Of a DNA stretch of 64,000 bases, positions 15,659 through 23,781 are shown in pieces. Location of the stretch: contig NZ_FZNN01000005.1 in the NCBI RefSeq assembly GCF_900188035.1, forward strand, positions 124,001 to 188,000, written 5' to 3'. The stretch comes from Puniceibacterium sediminis. GTDB taxonomy: Bacteria > Pseudomonadota > Alphaproteobacteria > Rhodobacterales > Rhodobacteraceae. Each line of letters begins with the position of its first letter. The stretch's first letter is position 1. A program made the translations under genes and the position numbers. The notes below the pieces were generated by a model. That model was not told where the DNA came from. It did not search any database and saw only the letters and a program-made list of their open reading frames with translations.

Positions 15659-18147
15659 TAAAAGCCGAGCGGGCGACGTTCAAACGCGAAGCTCAGTGGC
15701 TGCGGAAGATAGGCGATCTCTGTGCCGGTGATGACCACGCTACCCGCACCCAGCAAATCTGCGCCGCCCGGTTCCGCGTCGCCGTCGATGGTGATCGTGC
15801 CGCCACTCTGCAAGGATCCAAAAAGGTAGTCGGACAGAACGAAGCCGCTGGTGCCGCTGAAGAGCCCCATCAGGCCCGATGGCCGCTCGATCAGCTGTGG
15901 TACAAGCATTCCCGTCAACTCGGTGCGGGGCGCGGTCATGGTGAGTCCGGCCACACCGGTGAAGCTGCCCGCGCGGCTGGCGATGCCGCTGCCCGCGCTG
16001 ACCGACAGGTGGCCCGATGCTGTCATCGTACCGCCCACCAGTGCCAGGTCCGACTGCCCGGAGGTCCTGCAAAACCAGCGACACCGTTCCCGGAATGAGA
16101 TCCGCCCCACCTGACGGGCATCGTTGCTCAGGACCGCAAGGGCGCTGAGGGTCACATCAGCGCCGGTGATATCCGCGCCGATGGAATGAATGTTGCGCGC
16201 GGTGATCGCGACGTCCCCGATGCCAAGGATATAGGACTGTTCTCCGTCGATGCTGCGCTCGCCAAAGTCGCCGGACATCTCCGTCTTGCGCGCGCGCTTC
16301 AGAAACAGCGTACTGGCAAGTCGCGGCCCTACCTCGCGCTTGGTTGTGATGGGGCTGGCGGGCAGGGTGAATTGCGTCTCGTTGAAGAGGTCGCCGCCCA
16401 GATCCAGCGTGATCTCCCCATTGGAAAACAAGCGGCCCGTCTCGTTGCTGAGGTCTCCACCTGTCTGGATATAAAGCGCATCCTGCTCTCCGTAAGCCAC
16501 AGCCAGGCGGTCCACTGACAGGCTACGGTTCAGCACGGACCCAGCCGCGAGGATCGTCATGCCGCCCCGCACGTCGCTGATGCCCGTGGGCGTGGTCTTG
16601 CCCTGCAACAGGCTGCCATAATTCAATACGTCGCCCGCCTGCGCGCGCAGGATCATGCCACCCTCCAGCGCCCGGATTTCCGTCCGGGCCTGCTCGGATG
16701 CTCCGGATCCGAACCGCAGGGCCTCGCCATCGATGATGACGTCACTCTGCGCGGACAGCACCGACGCGTCCACGCGCACATCGGTCCCGGCATGCAGGCT
16801 CAGGTCGCCGCCCGCCGTCCCCGTAACCCCCTCGAAGAGCAGCGCGCCATCTGACGTGGCGCGGATGTCGTCATCGGCCTGTAGGCTGAGCCCGGAAATC
16901 GCCATCCCGCCCAAGGCCGTCAGCACGATGTTGCTGCCCACCAGCGGGTTTTCCATGTCTCCCGCCTCCGAGATCAGTTCTGCCGTCCGCTCCCCTTGCC
17001 CGGCGGCGGTGATCTGGCCGGTGGCTGTCAGGGTCACCCCACCCTGCGAGGCGAAATTGTCGGAGGACACGAGCCGCCCTGCGAGCCGCGCCTGGCCGAG
17101 GTCGATGTCTCCCGCGCTCGCCTCAAGCGTGATGCCACTGATCAGAGAGGACATCTCGGAACGCCTCCCCTCGTCCGAGCGCAGCACTACGGATCCGGCG
17201 GTCGCGGCCACCGATCCTTTGGCGGTCACCCGCGCCCCGTCAACCTCGAGCTGCCCGGAGCTGGTGAGGCGGAAGCCGCCGACACTTGCCAGATGGTCCC
17301 CGGCCAGCCGCACCCCGGCCCCCCGATCCGTCACCCGCAGGCTGATCCGGCCCGCGTTCAGGCGCGCATCGCCGGTGATGTCCACGATCACCCCATCACT
17401 GCCCCCCCCCCCTGCCCCGGAGGTCAGGGCCCAGGGCAAGGTTCCCGAACCATCCTGGCCAAAGCCGCCTCGCTGCCGGTCAAAACTCACCTCGCCCGCG
17501 CCGGTAAAAATGTTCAGATGGGTACCTGCGCCGTCGTCGTCGATGGCCGCCGCCAACCGAAGGGACCGAGAGATCAGCGCAAGCTCAGCCATGGTCCCTG
17601 CCAGCCCGTCACCTTCCACCCGGATCGCACCGTTGGCGACCGAGGCCCCCAGCTGACCGCTGTCAAAGCCCGACATCCGGCCCGTGGTCAGCGCCACGTT
17701 GCCAGTGTTCACAAACCGGCCGCCATTCACGGTGATGCCGTTGGGGTTGGCTATGATGACATCCGCCTGCGACCCGACCACTTCCAGCGGTCCTGTCAGC
17801 GCACTGGGCATGGAAGATGTCACCTCATTAACAATGGTCTGCGCCCCGACGCCGGTGTTGTTCAGCTGCAAGCCCACAGTGGGCACGTCAAAGCGGGAAT
17901 AGGTGTTATGACTGACTGCCGCCCGAGCCGGGGCGATATCAACGCTCACCAAACCGGAAGACTCAATGGTAATCCCCGTAGCCGTCGCGCCATCAGATAC
18001 GACCGACTGCGCTCGGGCAGGCATGGCGCCGACGCTCACCCCCAAAACACCAAGCGTCACCGCCCTCGCAACGAGCTCCCCCCAAACCTGCAATGTCTTC
18101 TTCCCGTTCGAATTCTTCTGGAACTGCGTTGCGCCCCAAGCTAACAT
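15640..18147 (-). CDS. Short TpsA: filamentous haemagglutinin N-terminal domain protein
   Basis: The 835-residue product has a long N-terminal signal with a charged extension (KNSNGKK) before a hydrophobic segment ending MPARAQ. The TPS secretion domain follows, with NPNGITVNGGRFVNTGNV near residue 135 and the N-E-V-T motif before it. The rest is a run of beta-helix repeats (LxAGxD, GGxLSL) up to the end, without any recognisable toxin domain. This variant lacks the CNGC cysteine pair found in the larger CdiA-like partner. It lies first in the operon, upstream of and overlapping tpsB, whereas the CdiA-like gene lies downstream. An adhesin or secreted surface fibre is most likely. Only 39 bp separate its start from the divergent ialB-like gene. 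Confidence 0.85.
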   Translation of the reverse strand: MLAWGATQFQKNSNGKKTLQVWGELVARAVTLGVLGVSVGAMPARAQSVVSDGATATGITIESSGLVSVDIAPARAAVSHNTYSRFDVPTVGLQLNNTGVGAQTIVNEVTSSMPSALTGPLEVVGSQADVIIANPNGITVNGGRFVNTGNVALTTGRMSGFDSGQLGASVANGAIRVEGDGLAGTMAELALISRSLRLAAAIDDDGAGTHLNIFTGAGEVSFDRQRGGFGQDGSGTLPWALTSGAGGGGSDGVIVDITGDARLNAGRISLRVTDRGAGVRLAGDHLASVGGFRLTSSGQLEVDGARVTAKGSVAATAGSVVLRSDEGRRSEMSSLISGITLEASAGDIDLGQARLAGRLVSSDNFASQGGVTLTATGQITAAGQGERTAELISEAGDMENPLVGSNIVLTALGGMAISGLSLQADDDIRATSDGALLFEGVTGTAGGDLSLHAGTDVRVDASVLSAQSDVIIDGEALRFGSGASEQARTEIRALEGGMILRAQAGDVLNYGSLLQGKTTPTGISDVRGGMTILAAGSVLNRSLSVDRLAVAYGEQDALYIQTGGDLSNETGRLFSNGEITLDLGGDLFNETQFTLPASPITTKREVGPRLASTLFLKRARKTEMSGDFGERSIDGEQSYILGIGDVAITARNIHSIGADITGADVTLSALAVLSNDARQVGRISFRERCRWFCRTSGQSDLALVGGTMTASGHLSVSAGSGIASRAGSFTGVAGLTMTAPRTELTGMLVPQLIERPSGLMGLFSGTSGFVLSDYLFGSLQSGGTITIDGDAEPGGADLLGAGSVVITGTEIAYLPQPLSFAFERRPLGFYWNLFR

Positions 18148-18186
18148 CTTCCTGACTGTTTCTGTCGACTAAGGCTGTTTTACAAG

Positions 18187-18723
18187 ATGCTTTCACATCC
18201 CAAACGTGCAGCGTGGCAATCCGGCACCACGGTCCTTGTCGTGCTCCTGCTGTTACTGGCAGGGGGCGCTCGGGCGCAGAACACGAGCGATATGGAGGGT
18301 TTCAACGAGACCTATTCAGACTGGCGTATTACCTGCCCCAAGGCGCAGGCCTGCCGGATGTCCCAGACCATCGTCCAGTCCGCGACCGCCCGTGATATCC
18401 TGCTGGTCAGAGTCTTTGACGGCGCGCAGCCGACCATGCTGGTCACCATGCCACTGGGTGTGCTGCTCAGCACGGGGTGGCAGTACCGCATCGACCAGTC
18501 AACACAAAAGGTCACACCCTACGAGATCTGCGACACCTCCGGTTGCCACACCGGCCTACCCTTAAGCCGCAATATGCTTAATGCGCTGAAACAAGGCAAT
18601 GCGCTCCGCATCACCTTCCTTGATTCTGTACAAGACCCGGTGCGACCCGAGGTCTCCCTCATGGGCTTCACCAAGGCGTGGGACGCCTTGATCACCGCCT
18701 CCGCCGCCCGCGAGGATGGCTGA
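18187..18723 (+). CDS. Invasion-associated locus B (IalB) family periplasmic protein
   Basis: A 178-residue protein with a clear signal peptide (LVVLLLLLAGGARAQ). The mature domain is of the IalB family. The motifs YSDWRITCPKAQACRMSQ and VTPYEICDTSGCHTGLPL supply the conserved cysteines that usually form disulphides. The C-terminal part ends in GFTKAWDALI, also typical of the family. Such proteins are periplasmic or outer-membrane associated in alphaproteobacteria; the Bartonella member is linked to erythrocyte invasion, but most have no known function. It diverges from the tpsA gene, so the two share a promoter region of only 39 bp. A role in surface assembly with the two-partner system is possible but only inferred. 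Confidence 0.8.
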   Translation: MLSHPKRAAWQSGTTVLVVLLLLLAGGARAQNTSDMEGFNETYSDWRITCPKAQACRMSQTIVQSATARDILLVRVFDGAQPTMLVTMPLGVLLSTGWQYRIDQSTQKVTPYEICDTSGCHTGLPLSRNMLNALKQGNALRITFLDSVQDPVRPEVSLMGFTKAWDALITASAAREDG

Positions 18724-18735
18724 GGCTACCACCGC

Positions 18736-19230
18736 GTGACACCGAAGTTCCCGGAGACGGTGCTCCGGGAGGTCGAGACCTACCTTGGCGAACTGTCAGA
18801 GGGCCGCCCCTACGGCGGCCTTGCATCAAAACACAGACGCGCTGCGCTGTCTCCACGCACGACCAAATCGATCAAGGAACAGCTGGACTGGTATTTTACG
18901 GCGCTGGTCGAGACAGATGACAATGCCTCGCTGCTGGAGCGTCTCAAGGATCGTGAAGCTGACCGTGACCGGCTGCAGAGCGCTCTGACGCAGGCGTTGG
19001 CAGCAGCGCCCGCGGCGTCCCGACCCTCTGTCTCGGGGCTCGCGTCGAGCTACACGGCGCAGGTTGCCCGCCTGGACACATTGCTGACAGGCTCGGACTG
19101 TCTGATTGAGGCGAACATGTTGCTTCGGGCGCTGCTGGGCACGGTTGCGGTTGCACCGGATGCGGAGGCACGGGACGGGACGGGCTGCGGATTGGTAATC
19201 CTCCCCGAAAGTAAGGGGCTGCATAAGTAG
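18736..19230 (+). pseudogene. C-terminal fragment of a large serine recombinase
   Basis: The frame begins 15 bp after the ialB-like stop with a GTG and no ribosome site. The part from about 18930 onward resembles the coiled-coil C-terminus of alphaproteobacterial serine recombinases: LLERLKDREADRDRLQ, SSYTAQVARLDTLL, LIEANMLLRALLGTVAVAPDAEA. The resolvase catalytic domain and zinc ribbon are missing, so this is a remnant. The first 60 residues may be foreign sequence fused by the breakpoint. The far end runs into an IS3 fragment. Confidence 0.5.
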
Positions 19231-19264
19231 AATTTTCTCGGCAAGATGCATGAGGAGATTCTGA

Positions 19265-19392
19265 ATGAAGACAAGCAGATACACTGAGGCGCAGATCCTT
19301 TCGATCCTACGCCAGCCAGAGGGCGGTGTGCCGGTCTCTGAGCTGTGCCGGAAGCACGGCCTGAGCCCTGCGTCCTTCTACATCTATGGATG
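19265..19392 (+). pseudogene. IS3-family transposase OrfA, N-terminal fragment
   Basis: The start MKTSRYTEAQILSILRQ and the HTH segment VSELCRKHGLSPASFY are the unmistakable beginning of IS3-family OrfA. Homology stops after SFY, where WR-K is expected, at about 19390. The following bases read through unrelated DNA to a stop at 19474. The stretch 19393-19618 holds no gene. Confidence 0.75.
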
Positions 19393-19689
19393 GCTCTCCC
19401 ATTGCAAGATTTTCGCTGATCTGTTCCGCCGTCAGGTCCCAGGTTGCAAACATCTATCCGGCGTCACCGGTTGATGGTGCGCCCAAATGGGAATTCCGCG
19501 TAGTGAGCCTCAACAAGTGGTCGGCCTCTGCAGGCCATTATAAAAGCCAGGTTCCTCACACACCGGAGTTTGCCGGTCGGTTCATTTCTTTGATCCTCTT
19601 GCAATCCTTGTTGCGCGCTCAGGCTTGGGCGCGGAACTCCTCGTTTCTGTTGAACATAACCCAGATGATCCGGGCGTTCTTGTTGGCCT

Positions 19690-19725
19690 CGTCACGCTGC
19701 AAGCGTGCCTTCGTCACGACGATGG
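19690..19725 (+). repeat. 36-bp hairpin-forming sequence in the IS110 gene, copy 1
   Basis: The sequence starts cgtcacgctgcaagcgtgcc and can fold on itself (cacgct, loop gca, agcgtg). A second copy lies at 19915-19950 in inverted orientation and matches at 34 of 36 bases. It keeps the transposase frame open, adding the residues VTKARLQRD. Confidence 0.7.
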
Positions 19726-19914
19726 CGCGGTTCATGCGACGTCGTCCGCGGAGGTTGTTGACCCATTGACTGAAGGGGGCGGTCTTGCGCTCAGCCACCC
19801 GGACCTCGGATCTGGCACCGTGGATAAGCAGCGTTCGCAGATGCCTGTCTCCGCGCTTGCTGATCCCCATGAGCAGCCTCTTGTCGCCACTGGAATGCTG
19901 TCGTGGAACCAGCC

Positions 19915-19950
19915 CCATCGTCGTGACGAAGGCACGCCTCCAGCGTGACG
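19915..19950 (-). repeat. 36-bp hairpin-forming sequence in the IS110 gene, copy 2 (inverted)
   Basis: This is the inverted partner of the sequence at 19690-19725. It differs at two bases inside the small hairpin, so the stem is shortened to five pairs. It is also in frame, adding SRWRRAFVTTM at the point where relatives have a Trp-Leu pair before GLVPRQ. Confidence 0.7.
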
Positions 19951-20250
19951 CGGCCAGATGTCGGCCGTTCTTGAACTCCCGACCGTCGCCCACGGCGGCA
20001 ACAACAGCGGTCGCCGTCTTTGGGCCGACACCGCAAATGCGTGAAATCCGACGGCAATCCACGTTGGATTTGAATATTGCGTCGATCCGATGATCGAAGG
20101 CTGTGATCCGAGCGTCGATCTGTCCCAAGAAGTCGAACAGATCGCCAATAATCTCCCGGGTCATTGCAGTCAGCCCGTTCGTCCGGTCTGCGAGGATCTC
20201 TGGGATAGCGCGCCGCGCACGCCCAATCGACAGTGCGATCGGTATTTCGA

Positions 20251-21870
20251 CTAGCCTCCCGGGCCCCTGCTGTCATCACGATGGCGCTGTACAATCTCGG
20301 CAAGACGCCCTTCGCGTGGCAACCCCATTTCCTCGCGGATCTCGCTGAGAATACGCACATCTGCCATGATTTGAGCCTGAGCCCGCTGCAAGACCAGATG
20401 CGCCGCCCGGGAGATCGCCTTGGCGACGCGCAGGAACAAGGGCCCGGCTGCCCGAACCGTTGCGCGCAGACTGTTCCGGTCGACCGAGAGCAACTCCGAA
20501 TCCACCGCAAACTTTTGTTCGTTCTCATCCCACGCGATACCACCGTCAGCAATGTACGCGATCCCACGCTCGAAAGCCTCGGCGCCTTTCTCGCGCAACG
20601 CCACCGCGCCCTCCCGGCGTTCCAGCGTGCGCTGGTTCTCGATCAACTTAGCTTCGATACGGTGTGACGTGACCAGCAGTTCTGCCTGCATCTCCGACGC
20701 CTCACGAACTTTCCGCTCCTCTGCGATCCGGATTTCGGTGACGCGGATGGCGCGTTGTTCCATCGCCTGGCATTGCGTAACGATCTGCGTGGAGGCCTTC
20801 TCCAGTTGCGCAACGGCCTCCTTGGCCGCGCCCCGCTCCCGGACGGCATCGTCGCGCTCCAGGGTTGCAGTTTCGGCCTGCGCCCTGGCATTCGCAGCCA
20901 GAGCCAAGGATTTCTCGACCTCACGCGCCGCCGCGGCCTTTCGGGCCTTCGCTTCCGCGATCGCACGTTTCCGAGATTTGCGAACAGTCTTGTTACCGAG
21001 TTCACGGCCATCCTCCACCGTCTGTTCCGCGCGATCCCTCCCCGCATCGAAAAGCGCTTTTGCTTCTGTGCGCGCTCGGGCTCGCTCACGCGCGCGCCAC
21101 TTCGAGGGCGGCACATGGGCGCGGATTTCCGGAAGAGGATCGCCCGCCTCCTTGGCCGCGCGCACCGCCGCCGCACGACGCTCTCCCCGCTGCAGGCCAA
21201 TCGCTGCGAAGTGGTCGCCGGCGACATCCTGGGCATGCTCGTAATTCGCAAGGAGCGGATTGGCGCCCGGCCGCAACAGGAATTGTCGCCCCCGGTTTCC
21301 GGTGGTCTTTTCGGTCCACACGGCAGCAACGAAGTGCAGGTGGAACGCCTCTTCATCTGTGTGGGAGGCCGCGTATCGAAGTTGTTGTGCGGGGAAATGA
21401 ATCTGCAGAAAACCCAGCGCGGCATTTCGGAATTGTTCGATCCGGTCAGCTTTCCAACCCGCCGCCCCGGTGCCGCCGAACCACGCCTTGTTTACGGTCA
21501 GGATACCTTCGCGCAGAGGGCCCTCGATGGACTGTCGCCATGGATGCAGAGGGCCTGCTTCCTCGACGCGACCGGCCTCGGAGATCCGGGATTTCGCGAT
21601 CAGGGCTGCGATATGGTGTTCGTGATTAAGGAGCGACATGTCCTTGATTTCGCGCCGAAGCGTTTTGATCCAGTCTTCCTCACCCCACAGGATCTGGTTG
21701 TCCTGAGATGATGCTTGATCCACGTGCAAGAGGTCACCACCGGTGCGCCGATCATGCATCTCGAACCGGCCCAAATCCTGCGGCCACAACCCTTGGAACC
21801 GCAGGACGATCGGTGCAGTGTCAAGCTGAGGAACGGGGTCGGACGTGTTGAACGATGTGTGGATGGACAT
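20251..21870 (-). CDS. MOBV-like relaxase (plasmid recombination/mobilization protein)
   Basis: A 539-residue protein whose N-terminal half resembles the Mob/Pre relaxase family. The signature SHTDEEAFHLHFVAAVW near residue 168 corresponds to the family's H-x-D-E-x-x-P-H-x-H metal-binding motif, with Phe in place of Pro. The C-terminal half, about residues 250-450, is a long highly charged coiled coil (ERARARTEAKALFDAGRDRAEQ, KAAAAREVEKSLALAANA). Relaxases of this type nick one strand at oriT to start conjugative transfer with a helper machine. The last residues, RDDSRGPGG, coincide with the breakpoint to the IS110 remnant, so the native C-terminus may be lost. The 510 bp upstream contain hairpins that could be oriT, and a ribbon-helix-helix gene precedes it on the same strand. 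Confidence 0.75.
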   Translation of the reverse strand: MSIHTSFNTSDPVPQLDTAPIVLRFQGLWPQDLGRFEMHDRRTGGDLLHVDQASSQDNQILWGEEDWIKTLRREIKDMSLLNHEHHIAALIAKSRISEAGRVEEAGPLHPWRQSIEGPLREGILTVNKAWFGGTGAAGWKADRIEQFRNAALGFLQIHFPAQQLRYAASHTDEEAFHLHFVAAVWTEKTTGNRGRQFLLRPGANPLLANYEHAQDVAGDHFAAIGLQRGERRAAAVRAAKEAGDPLPEIRAHVPPSKWRARERARARTEAKALFDAGRDRAEQTVEDGRELGNKTVRKSRKRAIAEAKARKAAAAREVEKSLALAANARAQAETATLERDDAVRERGAAKEAVAQLEKASTQIVTQCQAMEQRAIRVTEIRIAEERKVREASEMQAELLVTSHRIEAKLIENQRTLERREGAVALREKGAEAFERGIAYIADGGIAWDENEQKFAVDSELLSVDRNSLRATVRAAGPLFLRVAKAISRAAHLVLQRAQAQIMADVRILSEIREEMGLPREGRLAEIVQRHRDDSRGPGG

Positions 21871-22018
21871 GTTTCACCTTCAGGGTTGGCTTTTCTGAAG
21901 GTCAGGATCGACTTGGTTCGAGAAAGTCCGGCATGTCGTTTTGAGATGGAAAGCGCAACTGTGTTACTCACTACGGTTTTTGCAATCGGTGCCCGATCTC
22001 AAAAACCTCTGTTCGCAA

Positions 22019-22077
22019 GGGGGATACCCCCTTTGATCCCCTCCTCGCCGGATTTCACGCTGCGCTAAAAATCCGGC
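22019..22077. other. Candidate origin of transfer (hairpins upstream of relaxase)
   Basis: Two inverted repeats lie close together: ggggg-ata-ccccc at 22019-22031, and gccggattt...aaatccggc at 22047-22077 with a 13-base loop. They sit 150-200 bp upstream of the relaxase start, the usual place for oriT in elements mobilised by MOBV proteins. No nic site can be fixed from sequence alone. The rest of 21871-22379 holds no gene. Confidence 0.45.
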
Positions 22078-22379
22078 TGCGGCCAGCAGCCTGCTGGACC
22101 CACCCTGCCGGGAGCTCTTGATGTTCATTTGTTATTTGACGTTTGGCCTGGCGAAGACGTGTTGCGGATGGCGTCGCCCTACCCCGGTGTTCTGGCGTTC
22201 GTGGCCCGGCCTCACCACATCCATACGCGGCTTGTCCGAGAATGCAGGCCGACCTGTCGAGCAACATCGATGGGCCGGACCATGCGTGGACACGATCACC
22301 AATCAGCCGTTTCACCAAGATCCTTGTACGTTGAATCTCACGGGTTCTGCTCGCGTCGATAACGCCGAATAGTCGGAGA

Positions 22380-22556
22380 TCAAGAACCGCCATCCTTGTC
22401 CAGCCAGTCCTCTATCATACGGCGTATCATTTCCGGGCGCGTGGGCAAATCTGGTTGCCCCTTTCTTGCCTCGTCAATCCGGCCGACGATCTCACGCGTC
22501 AGCCGGACATTGACAGCTTCGGTATCAGTTTTTGGTCGGCCCATCTTTTTTTGCAT
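22380..22556 (-). CDS. Small ribbon-helix-helix DNA-binding protein
   Basis: A 58-residue protein beginning MQKKMGRPKTDTEAVNVRL. An internal ATG four codons later (MGRPK) is the alternative start. The pattern is a beta strand (EAVNVRLT), a helix (REIVGRIDEAR), a loop and a second helix (RPEMIRRMIEDWLDK). This is the layout of Arc/CopG-type ribbon-helix-helix repressors. The MGRPK start is common in plasmid-encoded members. It is transcribed toward the relaxase and away from the 22665 operon. It could repress either promoter, or act as the accessory DNA-binding protein of the relaxosome. Confidence 0.75.
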   Translation of the reverse strand: MQKKMGRPKTDTEAVNVRLTREIVGRIDEARKGQPDLPTRPEMIRRMIEDWLDKDGGS

Positions 22557-22564
22557 GACACTTA

Positions 22565-22595
22565 TTGACTTCTTAGCGCTATTAAATCATATAGT
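22565..22595 (+). promoter_or_regulatory. Predicted sigma-70 type promoter of the 22665 operon
   Basis: An A/T-rich island in GC-rich DNA contains ttgact at 22565-22570 and tatagt at 22590-22595 (19-base spacer; catata at 22588 gives 17). It lies between the divergent ribbon-helix-helix gene and the operon start. Confidence 0.5.
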
Positions 22596-22664
22596 ACTCA
22601 GATGATGCAAGAGGCTCTCTCCTCCGACATCGCCCTGACCACACCGATCTGCAAGGAGATCCGC

Positions 22665-23153
22665 ATGACTGACGTTGCTTGTAACACGCCTCTCGGCTGC
22701 CCCGTACCCCCCAATTCCGCACTGACCGCTGAACAGTCAATCGACGCCTTTGAGGCAGTTTGCGACGCGCTGTTTCGCGCCTTTCGGTGCGACTATAAGC
22801 ACTTCTGCGCGGCGACTTCCGCGGCACGTGTGGAGTGCCATGCCGAGGCATACAACGCGTGGCATACCGTCCATGTCGCCCTGACCAACTTCGCGACGAT
22901 CAAGTCATTGCCCCCGATCCTGATTGCCGTCAGCGACCAGTTCTCGAAGCTGTTGAAGGCGCGACTGAGCGATACCTTCGATTCCACCCTCGACGGCCGG
23001 ATCCTGACCAGGGCGGCGATTGTCCTGCGCTCAAAGCCTGAACACGATGTGCGCCTTGCAGACCTGCTGACAGATGCGGCCGGGTACATTCTCTACAATC
23101 GCCAACCCGGAATCTCGGTCCCGGTTATCAGCGATCTCCTCGACGATATCTGA
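22665..23153 (+). CDS. Unrecognised helical protein, first gene of the relaxase-adjacent operon
   Basis: The start at 22665 has aaggag 7 bases upstream; an earlier in-frame ATG at 22602 lacks such a site. The 162-residue product is predicted to be soluble and mainly helical. It has a Cys/His-containing segment near the N-terminus (CDYKHFCAATSAARVECHAEAYNAWH) and a C-terminal part rich in aliphatic residues. No family is recognised. The next gene follows after about 100 bp in the same direction, and both precede a GIY-YIG-like protein and an AAA+ protease. It is likely part of the same transcription unit. Confidence 0.65.
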   Translation: MTDVACNTPLGCPVPPNSALTAEQSIDAFEAVCDALFRAFRCDYKHFCAATSAARVECHAEAYNAWHTVHVALTNFATIKSLPPILIAVSDQFSKLLKARLSDTFDSTLDGRILTRAAIVLRSKPEHDVRLADLLTDAAGYILYNRQPGISVPVISDLLDDI

Positions 23154-23256
23154 GGCAAACCGCCTTTGGTTGCTGTCCAGCGCAACTGCAACAACCGTTG
23201 GGGAGATCGTGCCCGCGCGCTGTCTGCATCTTTCACTCATTAAAGGGCTTGCTCCG

Positions 23257-23781
23257 ATGAGAACCGTTCTAGGCCCCTGGTGTTACAATTCCGCAAAGTC
23301 GTTCGACGCCCTTGCAGAACTCGAGCACGCCATCTCGCTGATGTCGCAGGCTTATGAACTGGAGACGGATCTTTCCGTGAACGGTTCTGACCCCGCCTTG
23401 TCCCGGCTTCTGACAGAAGCGGAGATGCTGTGGGCCACCGCTTCTGCACGCCTCCACAATCTTGTCCGTGCCCCCTTCGCTCAGGAACCCATCGCGGTTG
23501 CAGCTCAACATCTGTTCGCGCTGTTGCTCTCTGACGGTACCGATCCCGGACAGGATCGTCAGAACCTACGCGGCCTCGCATTCCTGGCGGACTCTATGTC
23601 GCTCCAGGGCCGGACACATGTGCAATTCAGCCGGGCCGCGGATTTGATGTCACAAGTCTTCGCCGACCACGACCCCTTTCATCTCGAGCCACCCCCTTCT
23701 TCACGCAGCCTTTCAATCAAGGATACTGACATTCAGCAAAACCCTCACGAGCCCCGTCCGCCCCTTCATCCGGATCGATAA
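23257..23781 (+). CDS. Unrecognised helical protein, second gene of the operon
   Basis: The start MRTVLGPWCYNSAK at 23257 was chosen over a frame opening at 23074 that overlaps the upstream gene. The 174-residue product is helical (FDALAELEHAISLMSQAYELE, LTEAEMLWATASARLHNLV) with a Pro-rich polar tail. The family is not recognised. Its last 50 bases overlap the upstream open part of the following GIY-YIG-like gene in another frame, so the two are probably translationally linked. Confidence 0.6.
   Translation: MRTVLGPWCYNSAKSFDALAELEHAISLMSQAYELETDLSVNGSDPALSRLLTEAEMLWATASARLHNLVRAPFAQEPIAVAAQHLFALLLSDGTDPGQDRQNLRGLAFLADSMSLQGRTHVQFSRAADLMSQVFADHDPFHLEPPPSSRSLSIKDTDIQQNPHEPRPPLHPDR

Larger units (their letters stand above)
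19619..20256 (-). pseudogene. IS110-family transposase, 5'-truncated and carrying two small insertions
   Basis: The minus-strand frame covers the C-terminal half of an IS110 transposase: CGVGPKTATAVVAAVGDG (the Transposase_20 helix-hairpin-helix), RQHSSGDKRLLMGISKRGDR and NKNARIIWVMFNRNEEF. The N-terminal DEDD catalytic domain is absent. Homology continues upstream of the internal ATG at 20164 up to about 20256, where it meets the end of the relaxase gene. Two stretches do not belong to the family, SRWRRAFVTTM and VTKARLQRD. They are encoded by near-identical 36-bp sequences in opposite orientation (see repeat entries). Confidence 0.8.
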
